DNA from: Harmothoe impar
Taxonomy: Eukaryota > Annelida > Polychaeta > Phyllodocida > Polynoidae
Direction of reading: 5' to 3'
Assembly: GCA_947462335.1 (NCBI GenBank)
Contig: OX381708.1
Span: forward strand, 39,001,377 to 39,065,376
Length of the DNA: 64,000 nt
The notes beneath the pieces are model-generated. The model was not told the DNA's origin. It worked only from the letters and a program-made list of their open reading frames with translations, and searched no databases. A program made the position numbers and the translations under genes. The first letter of the stretch is position 1; each line of letters opens with the position of its first letter. Of the stretch, positions 9,465 to 19,820 are shown in pieces.

Positions 9465-10238
9465 CCGTAAAACCTCGCGTAGAAGCCGCGGCTAGTACGC
9501 GAGTCAGATCGCCAGTGCGGCTTATAGGATCGGCCCAAAGTCGGGGTGCGGCTTATACGCGAGTTTTTCCGAATTTCGATTTCAAAAATCACTTTAAAAT
9601 GCCGCTAGCAGAAGGAGAGGTAGGGTGGTTAGCGGTCTCCCCAGTACTGTGGTATTGGGGGGGGGGGGGGGGGGGGACTGTAACTAGGTGTATTGTGTGT
9701 TGCTGTTAGAATGCTGGCAGGGATTAGTCGTGGGATGCATTGTCTTAGGGCTGAGGTGCGAATAGGAAGCATTGTCACTGCTCACTCACCTGACAAGCCA
9801 TAACCCCCCCCCGGCCCCCACCTCCCTCCACGGGCTGCCAGGAGGCTTCACGGGCCACTCATTCAGGAGCCTCCCACCCCCCCCCCCCCCCCCACCCCCG
9901 AAAATGGTGAGTGGAGGATGCCGGAGCAGTGCTTTAACACCCCCCCCCCCCCCCACACACACACACGTAGGCTACAGGTATTACACCTTGTAGCATTGTA
10001 CTATAAAGCTGTCATACCATGCCCATTGACCATCTCACGGCACCTTTCCTTCACTGCAGGATGCTACTCAGTGCAGAGGCTGGTGAGAGGGGAAGGGTGC
10101 GGGGTGGAAAGTTAGGGGTGCGGCTAATACGCGAGTTTTTATCAGGACTCATTCAGAGGCCTTCTGCGGCTTATAGCATCAGCCCAAAGTCGGGGTGCGG
10201 CTTATACGCGAGTTAGGCTTATACGCGAGGTTTTACGG
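9465..10238. mobile_element. TA-flanked element with CCGTAAAACCTCGCG ends
   Basis: Inverted ends: CCGTAAAACCTCGCGTA on the left, and CGCGAGGTTTTACGG on the right. TA lies on both sides (9463-9464 and 10239-10240). The motif GTGCGGCTTATACGCGAG repeats inside near both ends. Long G and C runs occupy the middle (near 9659, 9880 and 9940). No transposase is present. Other members sit at 29267, 49613 and 52667. Confidence 0.7.
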
Positions 10239-10379
10239 TAATACATAAATAGATCTGTAATCCTGGCTTTGTTTGATGCCAACTCCACTCCTCTGAGACA
10301 CCCCTCCCACCACTTTTCCCTGCTGCTGATATCAAAATGTGTGACATACACTAACATTGACATGTTTGCAGCAGTATAA

Positions 10380-10705
10380 GGGAGTGATCATTTATTATCA
10401 ACAGGGGGGGGGGTGGTGGGTTTGGGGGGGGGGCAACAAAATTTGGACCCCTTGACCCGGGGGGGGGCAAAAAAATTTGGACCCCTCTTGGGGGGGGGGG
10501 GCAAAAAAATTTAACCTGTTTTGAGCCAAAAAACCCGCGCGTTACTATGCTTCAAAGGGCCCGCGCGCGAGCCGATTTTCGACCCTAAGGGGGGGGGGGG
10601 AAATTTTGACCCCTTGACCGGGGGGGGGGGGGGTAAAAAATTTCGTGCGCTCCGCGCGGAAACCCACCACCCCCCCCCCCCTGTTGTTAAAAAATGATCA
10701 CTCCC
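10380..10705. mobile_element. Harbinger-like MITE rich in G/C runs, copy 1
   Basis: The termini are inverted copies beginning GGGAGTGATCATT, followed inside by ATCAACAGGGG or AACAACAGGGG. TAA is duplicated at 10377-10379 and 10706-10708, as expected for PIF/Harbinger insertions. The interior holds several poly-G blocks beside AAATTTGGACCCC phrases. Confidence 0.75.
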
Positions 10706-10708
10706 TAA

Positions 10709-11391
10709 GTACGCTGGACATGTGGAGTACCTTTTGGGGAACAGGATTGACTATTTTGAGGGACTGACTGAGTACGTTTATGATAAAAAATACCCTTTTT
10801 AACTCCCACTATAGGATCTCTATGTAGCTGCAGTCTGGCGCAGTAGCGCCAGATGTGTCGGACTAAGTGCCACAGACTTAGACTAGTGTCAGAGATAGAT
10901 CTAGCCTAGGCCTATAGGCTAGTGCCATATTATCGCTCACTTGGTTGAAGCCGGTTTAGTTATTTGTAGTTTCTGTACACTACACTGTAAGTTACATGAA
11001 TATGAAGTATTAGCACATTGTTTACTTGCCTCTTTTGTCTAGTGATCTAGATTTTGCGAGTATCCACGCAGATGTCTATGTAGAAGGCGTTTGTTTACTC
11101 TGCTACTTGCAAGTGCAGACGGGTGCAGCCTTGCAGACGTGGCGACGCTGGTCACGGGCAAGCTGCAGGAAAGAGAGAGAAATCTTCGGGCAATTGGTTC
11201 CCCGGGACATAGTGCTTCCCGCCACATAGTGCTAATTGCGCCACACCCAACGCGGCCGGCTGTGCGCACCGCACTGAAAATTCCAGGGGTTAGTCAATGC
11301 TAATATTTCTTAGTCAAAACCACTAACTTATCAGCATTATTAAATCGAACTAAGAGTTTGCTAAACTATGACTAACTTTTCACTAACCAGC
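10709..11391. other. Non-coding stretch between two MITEs
   Basis: No gene recognised. A segment from about 11270 (CACTGAAAATTCC) with many CTAA/TTAG words resembles the sequence at 22516-22738, so another MITE family with CACTG-type ends may be present. Confidence 0.4.
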
Positions 11392-11394
11392 TAA

Positions 11395-11707
11395 GGGAGT
11401 GCTCATTTTTTAACAACAGGGGGGGGGGGGGCGGTGAGATTTTTGCGCGGAGCGTGCATATTTTTTTCACCCCCCCCTCTAGAGCGATTGAAATTTTTTA
11501 CCCCCCCCAGGCTGAAAATCGCGTGCGTTCGCGCCCCTTTGTAGCATAGAGTAATGCGCGGGCTTTTCCCCTCAAAACAGGTTGAATTTTTTTTTGCCCC
11601 CCCCAAGAGGGGTCTGAATTTTTTACCCCCCCCCCGGTCAAGGGGTCCAAATTTTTTACCCCCCCCCCAAATCCACCACCCCCTGTTGTTAAAAAATGAG
11701 CACTCCC
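11395..11707. mobile_element. Harbinger-like MITE rich in G/C runs, copy 2
   Basis: Ends GGGAGTGCTCATTTTTTAAC and its complement, flanked by TAA at 11392-11394 and 11708-11710. It shares interior phrases with the copy at 10380 in the opposite orientation. It is non-coding. Confidence 0.75.
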
Positions 11708-11849
11708 TAACCACAGGAATTCCACACCAGGTGACAGTACAAGCAAATTATGAGATATTTATCTATGTTACAAGATTGTAATCGCACTTGTTATCATGCT
11801 TAAAGGTAACCTTTTCTAATATTGAATATGATATGGGGTGTAACTTAAT

Positions 11850-12053
11850 GTATGTATGTACACAGATGACCTATACACAGCCAGAGATGAGGGACAGATT
11901 ACAGCCAGCTGTTATATAGATATAAGAAAAGCATTTGATTGCGTGAGTCATGACTACCTACTACAAATGCTAGAGAGACTAGAACTGACCCCAGATCTGT
12001 ATAAATGGCTTAAATCTTACCTACAGAATAGAAAACCCACCTTCATCTACACT
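11850..12053 (+). pseudogene. LINE reverse transcriptase fragment (N-side)
   Basis: The open frame from ATG 11856 begins with about 60 residues typical of non-LTR reverse transcriptases: the palm motif DIRKAFDCVSHDYLL, then W-L-K-S-Y-L-Q-N-R-K. It breaks off where the Gypsy Gag begins, in the same frame. The C-side of a LINE resumes at about 16800, so a LINE copy may have been split with loss of its central part. Confidence 0.7.
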
Positions 12054-15000
12054 ATGTCTAGGCCTAGAAAACCAGAACTTAGCCTGTCAGGGAACATCTC
12101 AGAGAACTTTAAAAAATTTGAGATGAGGTTTCATGACTATTGTACAGAGGCCGAATACAGAGATTTGGCCAAGGACCCGGTGACTCATAGAGTCGAGTAT
12201 TATGCCAAGCCGCTGATGGAGATCGCGGCGCTCCGATCGTCCATGCCGGATGAGGCACTACAGGTCATCCGGTACAGCATAGAGCCCCAGATTCCGGTTG
12301 CAGACAAGGCAAAGCCATGGGTCTGGATGGAACGGCTCAGAATACATTACACCGGCACGGCCACTTCCTCGCTATTGACGGACAGATTCACCTTCTGGTT
12401 GGCCACACAAGGTGCTCACGAGTCTATACAAGACTGGGAGACCCATGTACGACGTGACTGCAGCCTTTGTGGCTATGATGCCTTGACGGATGAGATGAGA
12501 CGCGACAAATTTATCTTCGGACTCCGGAACAGTGACATACGGGCCGATCTACTAAAATGCCATGTCAAAGCCGACGACACAAAGAAGACCCTGAGTGACG
12601 TGGTGGCGGAGGCCAAGACACTTGAGGCGGCTAAAAGAGCGAATCAGCTCATTGGCGAGGCGAGTGGCAGAACGGACGAGACGGTCAACTGGGCGGCCCA
12701 GGGAAAGGCCCACAAGGACATGCAGTTGAGGCGTGAGAGCGGCACATGCCACTGGTGTGGTGACAAACGTGGCCCACATCCCTGGTCGAACTGTCCTGCC
12801 AAAGGAAAGACTTGCGACAAGTGTGGCGGTAATGATCACTTCTCCCGCGTCTGTCTCGAGACACAGGGGGATAACCGCCGTCCACAGTCCCAGGGCCGTG
12901 GTGCTGGCCAGTCACGTAGGAACCGCCGAGGGAGGGGAGGTTATCATGGAACTCCGAACAAACCTCCGACCGATGATCGAGCCCGGCAACACAGTGTCCA
13001 TGCAGTTCAAGCTGATGGCGACCAGGCTTGCGCACCTGAGAGTGCTTACCCTCATGATCAGTACGACGAACAGTGTTACTCACTTGGTGATGTGGACGCA
13101 TTTCAGGCCGGTGCAAGGAAGGGTCGTAAGTATTTTGCACACCTTCTCTTATCAGACAAGGGGGACAGCTTTGTCAGAACCCCAGTACAGATTGACTCTG
13201 CAGCAGGGATCAACACAATGCCTGAGCGCCTAGCTAAGAGTCTGTTTCCCACCATCACCATGTCACGCTCACCATATCAACTTTTCCCATACAAAAAGAC
13301 CTCACCTGTGAAACCGCTTGGTCAGATCAACCTCCTGTGTGACCGCGGGAATCGATACTATGATCTAGTATTCCAGGTGCTAGCAGACAGTGACATTGGT
13401 GACAAGCCTGCACTGCTTTCTGGTGAGGACAGTGAGAGTTTAGGTCTCATCACGATCATGGCAGATGAGGTCCTGTCTCTTTCCCCAGATGTGGTAGATG
13501 CAGCAGATCAGGGGCAATGCCCACCATCTCCAAAGACTATCAAGATTCCGCTCTCCAGACGCCTACCACCCGCTGGCAAGCTAACTAAAGATGCCATCTT
13601 ACGTGAGTACAAGAGCAGCTTTCAGGGCCTCGGATACCTTGGCCCCACTGTACATTTTCAAATGAAGGCAGACGTCATGCCAGTTCAGATGCCCAATCAC
13701 CGGGTACCAGTCGCCAAGAGGGAAAAGGCGAAGGAAGCATTGGACAGGTATGTGGCCCTAGGGATCATGGAGAAGGTGGATGAACCCACCCCATGGTGCT
13801 CAAATGCCCTCATCAGGGAAACCCCGAAGAAATTTCGGGTGTGTATCGACCCAAGTCAGACAGTTAATAAGGCGATTATGAGGCCTTTCTTCCAGATCCC
13901 CACACTGAAGGAGCACTTGCACAAGTTGGGTGACGCCAAGTGTTTTTCCCTCCTTGATGTCCGTGAAGGATTCTTACACATACCTCTTGATGAGGAATCT
14001 TCACTGCAAACCACTATGCACACATCCTATGGCCGATACAGATGGCTGCGGCTGCCTTTCGACATATCGAGTGCACCAGAGGAGTTTCAGAAGAGGCTCT
14101 TGGATGCCCTTGAAGGGCTTGAGGGCACGATATGCATAGCGGATGATATTCTAGTGTATGGCGAGGGTGAGAGCTATGATGTGGCCAAGGTCAACCATGA
14201 CAGGAGACTAGTGGCTTTAATGGAGCGCTGTGTGGCCAAAGATATCAGACTGAACCCAGACAAATTCAAGTTTGCTCTCAAGGAACTCAAGTTCATGGGC
14301 AACATTATTACAGACAATGGTATGCGACCTGACCCGGACAAGGTGGCAGCCATTGTTGGGATGCCGACTCCGACCAACAAAGCTGGGTTGCTCAGGTTTA
14401 TAGGCATGGCCACATATTTGTCACAGTTCTGCGAGAATTTGAGCTCAACCCTACAGCCACTTCGGATGCTAACGAAGGATGGTGCAAGCTTCATATGGTC
14501 AGACACACAAGAGCAAGCCTTCCAGAGCGCCAAGGCCCTCATCACATCAGCACCCACACTCCTGTACTACTGCTTGTACAAGCCTGTCACCTTACAGGTG
14601 GATGCTAGTGAGTCAGGACTGGGTGCAGCGCTCCTTCAACCAAATGCCAAGGGTGAGTTACAACCTGTAGCATTCAGCTCATGTCACCTCAGTGCGACAG
14701 AACAACGCTACTCTCAGATGGAGAAAGAATGTCTGGCAATATGCCAGGGACTACACAAGTTTGACCAGTGGCTATACGGGAAAGCTGACATTACAGTTCA
14801 CACAGATCATAAACCACTTGTCCCGATTATGTCAAAACCACTACACAAGGCGCCTGCCAGATTGCAGCGGATGCTAATGACCCTGCAGCGCTATCGCTTC
14901 GCACTTGAGTACAAGAAAGGCACTACCCTGCTCATTGCGGACACGCTCTCTAGAGCGGCCCTGCACACCCCAGTCAACACGCCTGTAACTGGGTTTGAGG

Positions 15001-15344
15001 TGTTCAGGCTGGAATGTGAATCTATCTGCCGGAGCCCCAGGCTGACTGGAGAGACCGAGAAGGAGATAGTCCTACTCACCAATGCTGATGAGACCCTCAG
15101 TGCTCTTCGGGACACAATCATTGATGGATGGCCCGACGATCGTACCCTGTTGCCCAAGGATCTTAGGCCATTTTGGGGATACAGGGATGAACTGTCTGTA
15201 CTGAATGAGGCTATATATAAGGGGGAGACTGTGTTGGTGCCTCAACAACTCCGGGCCAAAATGTTAGGCAAGATCCATGCAAATCACCTTGGGGCTGAGC
15301 GAACTACAGAATGGCAAAGCAGGTATTGTTCTGGCCTGGAATGA
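12054..15344 (+). pseudogene. Gypsy gag-pol, gag to start of integrase
   Basis: The frame is continuous with the LINE fragment from 11856; the likely original Gag start is the ATG at 12054. Gag is followed by two zinc knuckles at about 12747-12855 (CHWCGDKRGPHPWSNC and CDKCGGNDHFSRVC). The protease site reads QIDSAAGINTM, with Ala where Gly is usual. The reverse transcriptase has FRVCIDPSQ, SLLDVREGF and the catalytic IADDILVYG, an unusual version of YxDD. RNase H shows VDASESGLGAAL and HTDHKPL. The frame stops at 15344, just after the integrase H-H half of its zinc site. Confidence 0.8.
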
Positions 15345-16492
15345 GAGCGGCAATCAAGGACATGTGTGAGGCTTGTGGGACCTGTGCATTGTATGGCTCG
15401 GCCTCACAAAAGGAGCCGATGATGTCACTACCGATACCAACCAGGGCTTGGGAGCTACTCAGCCAGGACTTGTGTGCCTTTGAGGGGAAGGACTACCTAG
15501 TAACCGTGTGCCACTTCTCCGACTGGATTGAGGTAGATGAGCTGGGGGACACTCTGGCCTCCACAGTAGTAGCCAAGACCGAGGCCCATCTAGCCACTTT
15601 TGGCGCCCCAGCGAGAATACACACAGACAATGGCCCTCAATTTATAGGTAAGGACTATGCAGATTTGGCGATCAGGTATAACTTCAACCACACAACGTCA
15701 TCTCCTTATTATCCCAAGGGAAATGGCCGAGCAGAGGCGGCTGTGAAGGTAGCCAAAGGCCTACTAAAGAAATCCACGAACATCAGCCTGGCCCTACTCC
15801 TTCATCGGAACACCCCTCAATCTGGCTACACATACTCACCTGCGCAGCGCATGTTGTGTCGCCGAACACGCACCCCTCTGCCGACCTCAGACAGACTGTT
15901 GGACCCTCAGGTGGTGGACACTCGTGTGGTTCAGGAGGAGATTGAGGCTCGGAGAGTGGCCAGCAAGACATTGTATGACAGGAATGTGGTCCACCATTCC
16001 CCACTCTCAATCGGGGACTATGCCTACTTAAAGCCCCCTCCGAACAAGCGTGGTCAGCCATGGGCTTATGGGCAGGTAGTGGACTCCAAAGGACCTAGAT
16101 CATACACCCTTCAGACCGACCGTGGGACAGCTAGCCGTAACCGGGTTCATGTGCGACCAGCTGCTCCCCCACAAAAGGACCTTGGATGCGTACAAGCGCC
16201 ACAGGTACTGGTACCTGGTGGCCCACCTCTGGTGAGGGCCCCAGGTCAGCCAGACCTACAAGACAACCAGCTTGAGTCGCAACCTGGGGTGACAGCACCT
16301 CGCTCTCCAGTGAGGTCCCCAATGGGTCCCGCACCGTCTACTCCAAGTGTTGGTGCATCACGGCCTGGCGCTGGTAGTGGCCCAGTAATGAGCAATAAAC
16401 TGGCCCTCGCACCAAGCCCTTCACCTGCTCGTCGTACAAGGACGAGAGACATACATCGACCGACAAAATGTGATGACTACGACCTCACATAA
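15311..16492 (+). pseudogene. Gypsy integrase, shifted frame
   Basis: This frame picks up Pol in the next phase, overlapping the previous one by 34 bases; the shift is consistent with a one-base deletion near 15310. It starts at the integrase zinc site C-x2-C half (CEACGTCALYG). The catalytic core follows, with Asp in the GKDYLVTVCHFSD region, Asp in HTDNGPQF and Glu in GNGRAEAAVK. The C-terminus is Pro/Arg-rich, and no chromodomain was noticed. As it stands, integrase would not be made as part of Pol. Confidence 0.75.
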
Positions 16493-16800
16493 AACCAACT
16501 TTGGGACTTCATTCCCGGTCTACCTGCTATGTTAAACCCTGTGACATTATTTTATGCCTCATTGTTCCCGGTTTCTTTCCAGCAAAGTACTGCTATCATG
16601 GGATAATATGACTATGGAGGTCGTCACTATTGTGTTTCTTATGATTGGGACTATACATGTCTGCAGGGATGTTTAATTCTTTAAAAAATATATATATATA
16701 AAAAAAAAAAAAAAATCTTTTAATAAAAGGGAGATGTTGGGGGGCGCATCGGAGGTGCGACACCAGAATCCAAGATGGCGGACTTGAGCGCACATGGCAG
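16493..16800 (+). other. Gypsy 3' end: purine tract and LTR remnant
   Basis: Non-coding tail with an AT/poly-A run at about 16685-16715, the purine tract at 16724-16733 and a putative 3' LTR start, TGTTGGGGGGCGCATCGG, at 16735. The remnant includes AAGATGGCGGAC. No matching LTR exists upstream. Confidence 0.55.
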
Positions 16801-17546
16801 ACAGTGTCCCAACATGTATTGATGTAGATCTACTGGTAACTCAACTGATAATAAAGAAGTCTAACATCACTCTGACTCACAGCTTGTATGCTCCAACTAG
16901 AATAAAGGGAAAACCCCTGAAAAGGAGGGAAAACTATGTCTATCTGGGTGCAGCACTAGACTCACATCTAACAATGCAGGCACATGCTAAAATGATACAC
17001 AGGGAGGTGAATGCGCAAGCACAAAAGCTAGGCTACTCCAGATTCATGATGGATGTGGATACTGCCATTACAGCATACAAACAGATAATTCTGCCCAAAT
17101 TTGATTATTGTTCATTTTTGATAGATTCTACAACAAAATATTGGATCAAGCGCCTCGAAACACTGCAAAACAAAATACTCCGTATCTGCTTAAGAGTAAA
17201 GAAAGATGAGGAATCCACTGATAACCTGAGAACATTGTGTGAAGTACCCACCCTGGCTACCAGAAGAAAAGAACTGCTAACAGTAATGATGTTCTCAAGA
17301 TCAAAGAAACTGCCAGCCCCCACAGCAAACCCGAGGACCAGAGGAGACAGGAAACTCAAATTCCCGAGGAAGAACCCAATAAATATGACGTATAGGAAGT
17401 CACCATACTACAGAGCGGTAAACTTATGGAATGCACTGAATGTGGAGGAACAAAGAATAGTGAACAAGGAACATTTCAAGCGGCTTCTGAAGAAAAAAAC
17501 TAGGCACACAGCTGAAAGGACAGAGACGGAAACTCCTAGCAGCTAG
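16794..17546 (+). pseudogene. LINE reverse transcriptase, C-terminal part
   Basis: A 250-residue frame matches the region after the catalytic centre of non-LTR reverse transcriptases. It shows YVYLGAALDSHLTMQAHAK, then I-L-P-K-F-D-Y-C, L-Q-N-K-I-L-R-I-C and a Y-Y-R-A-V-N-L-W-N-A-L ending. The first residues come from sequence next to the Gypsy remnant. It lacks the YADD core, so it is the severed tail of a LINE, likely the one begun at 11850. Confidence 0.75.
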
Positions 17547-17967
17547 AAGAGCACATAGGGATAGACCCCCGTAGACCCCCACTCCCTCCCCCCTCACAAT
17601 ACCCCTTGAAACAGGCTGTTGTTACCTTTTCTCAACATTCTATTATACATTGGGGGGACAAGGAAAATAATTACATACTGCATTCCACACTCATCTTATA
17701 TATACTCATTGTTGTACATTTGTTATTTTTCATGTTGACAGTCTGACTTCCTTTCAGCGAATAGGACCACATTGTACTGATCAAACAATATTATATATGC
17801 GAAAAATGTATCTTTGTAAATTGCAGCATACACTTTGTGGTCAATAAATGGGGCCAGGCAGACCATTCTGTTTTTTATGAAGGCCCTCAAAAAAAAAGAA
17901 AAAAAAAGATCTACTTAGCCAGATCTTTTTTAAAGACAGATCAACCTATTCCAATGAGGTTTTCTGA
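17547..17967 (+). other. LINE 3' UTR and junction to next LINE
   Basis: Non-coding 3' part of the first LINE, ending in a GGTCAATAAATGGGGCC stretch and an A-rich run at about 17890. The second LINE begins soon after. Confidence 0.45.
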
Positions 17968-18927
17968 ATGAGACACCTTTTTTGTGTTTTTGAAAAATGC
18001 ATATATCAAAGACAGACTGAAGTCTCTATATGGCCAAATCTAGAGAGCAGTAACTGTAACACAGTAGAAAATTCAAAAATCATATTATACGCTGATGATG
18101 CTGTTATGATCACAGAAGGTAAAAGAGCTGAAGATCTAACACGGATAGGCCAACCTGATCTGAACAACATACTGACTTGGTGTGCTACTAACAGGTTAAC
18201 CATTAATAGTGAAAAAACCATGCAGGTGATATATGGTACCCCGGCCAAAATCAGTGCAGTCTTGGATCCCACTCTCAAAATTGATAATGCTAATGTAGAG
18301 AAAGTTAAATCGTTTTGCTACTTAGGTGTAATTCTAGATGAAATCTTAAGCATGAAACCTCATATGGCCAGCGTACGTAAGCGTGGTAATTACAAAATCA
18401 AGCAAGCCAAAAGAATACGTGATTCTGTTGACAATGACACATTTCTCATTATCTACAAACATTGTATACTTCCCACTCTAGAATACTGTAATTTCATGCT
18501 GGATAGTGCTACATATCTAGACATCAAAAGTCTACAAACCATCCAGAACAGGGGATTAAGGTTCTCACTCAGAATCAGAAACCCTAGGGACATTACGGTC
18601 GAAGATCTGCATTTACAATGCAGCTCTAAGCCCCTTGTCAATAGGAGGGATGTACAACTCCTACTTCACATGTACAAACTTTCCAAAGTAGCAGACAACG
18701 TCATAGTCACAGAAAACCCTAGGACAAGGGCAGACAGGAAAGTAAGGTTTAAAGTAGGTAGAACTAAACTACATGTGGTAAAGAAATCACCACTATGTAG
18801 GGGAATAATTTTGTGGAACTCACTGGACAAAAATATCCAAGATTTAGAAAGTCGTGCTAAGTTCAAAACAGCCATCTCGAACATAGACTTTACTGCCACA
18901 AAACTGAGGCATGCTGCTATGATATAA
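17968..18927 (+). CDS. LINE reverse transcriptase fragment with YADD core
   Basis: 319 codons from ATG 17968, although the true LINE ORF would start further upstream and is 5'-truncated here. The catalytic motif LYADDAVMI is at about residue 40, followed by LNNILTWCATNRLTIN and the thumb segment FCYLGVILDE. A long C-terminal domain follows (ILPTLEYCNFMLDSA, LQTIQNRGLRF, then RTRADRKVRF and SPLCRGIILWNSL). The frame is intact to its stop. The clade looks CR1/L2/Rex-like, but I cannot settle it. The product would reverse-transcribe the element RNA at a nicked target. Confidence 0.8.
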   Translation: MRHLFCVFEKCIYQRQTEVSIWPNLESSNCNTVENSKIILYADDAVMITEGKRAEDLTRIGQPDLNNILTWCATNRLTINSEKTMQVIYGTPAKISAVLDPTLKIDNANVEKVKSFCYLGVILDEILSMKPHMASVRKRGNYKIKQAKRIRDSVDNDTFLIIYKHCILPTLEYCNFMLDSATYLDIKSLQTIQNRGLRFSLRIRNPRDITVEDLHLQCSSKPLVNRRDVQLLLHMYKLSKVADNVIVTENPRTRADRKVRFKVGRTKLHVVKKSPLCRGIILWNSLDKNIQDLESRAKFKTAISNIDFTATKLRHAAMI

Positions 18928-19013
18928 ATCCTATGCGCAGACAATGTAACAGTCCTAAAATGTTCGCTATATTTTATATATAACAACACTAATAGCATGT
19001 ATTGGGATAAGTA

Positions 19014-19350
19014 CAGTGCACAAGCACTGCTCTCCTCCAATCTTTATGTTATTTGACATTATTTTGCACATATGGGATTAATTGGCATTAATGATCAAGT
19101 ACAGTGCACCAGCACTGCTGGTCCATGACACACGCCACTTGCTGAAGACCATCCAGAAGGAAGACCACTGACACCAGGAAGTGTCCTCATTATACATGTT
19201 AGGTACAGTGCACCAGCACTGCCACATAGCTTTCATTTCATTCATACACTCTATTTCGACTATAGATGGTCCATTGCACAAGCGATGCCCTCTATAAGTC
19301 TAGTATACTTATACTATTACTACATGAGATGGTACATTGCCCCAGCGATG
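19014..19350 (+). repeat. Five small hairpins in LINE 3' UTR
   Basis: Hairpins with 6-bp stems and 4-base loops lie at 19014-19029, 19102-19117, 19206-19221, 19272-19287 and 19335-19350. The first three have stem CAGTGC/GCACTG with loops ACAA, ACCA and ACCA. The last two have CATTGC/GCGATG with loops ACAA and CCCA. Both base changes keep the stem paired, one through a G-T wobble. They are 63 to 104 bp apart. Confidence 0.7.
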
Positions 19351-19607
19351 CCCTCTCTTAGATTTAAGAATTAACTATAAAACATAGTATAAATGAGTTA
19401 CCAACACTCACATAAAACTCCTTTATCTTCTCTCACTGATATGATGTTAGTAATGATATACCGCTACCCAGGATTTGGTCCTGTACTTCTATGCATACTA
19501 TAGAACACAACCCAAACTACGGACATATTTACCACTGCATGTACATACTGTTGCCGTTTTTCAACTTTTGAAAATCGCAGTGAAAACCGTGATTTAGTTT
19601 GAATAAA

Positions 19608-19635
19608 AATCTTGAATCTTGAATCTTGAATCTTG
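19608..19635 (+). repeat. LINE 3' tail, (AATCTTG)4
   Basis: Four perfect copies of a 7-bp unit directly after AATAAA-like sequence end the LINE. Microsatellite tails of this kind are usual for CR1/L2-related LINEs instead of poly-A, and mark the 3' boundary. Confidence 0.8.
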
Positions 19636-19820
19636 TAATGTGGACAGACAGGCTTCAGTGGATGGAGTTACCAGTGATTGCACAGGTAGCTCATGCTGTT
19701 GTTGATGCATATTAGCCAGGGTCATGTGCTGCTGCCATTGGTTGATAATAGATGTAGGGGAAACCGGGGCAAAACGGACCCCCGGGGCAAAACGGACCCG
19801 ACCCCTAACTCAGGTCTCAG

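Larger units (their letters stand above)
12054..16800 (+). mobile_element. Mag-like Ty3/Gypsy copy, 5' LTR missing
   Basis: Gag, protease, reverse transcriptase, RNase H and integrase are present in order, but no LTR or leader precedes Gag: the coding region joins directly to LINE sequence. At the 3' end a purine tract AAAAGGGAGA (16724-16733) is followed by TGTTGGGG, the apparent start of a 3' LTR of which only some 65 bp remain before LINE sequence returns. A single-base frame break lies at about 15310. This is a damaged copy. Confidence 0.75.

Noticed and set aside
9772..9993. Proline-rich small protein
   Set aside because: The proline run is translation of poly-C inside a MITE.
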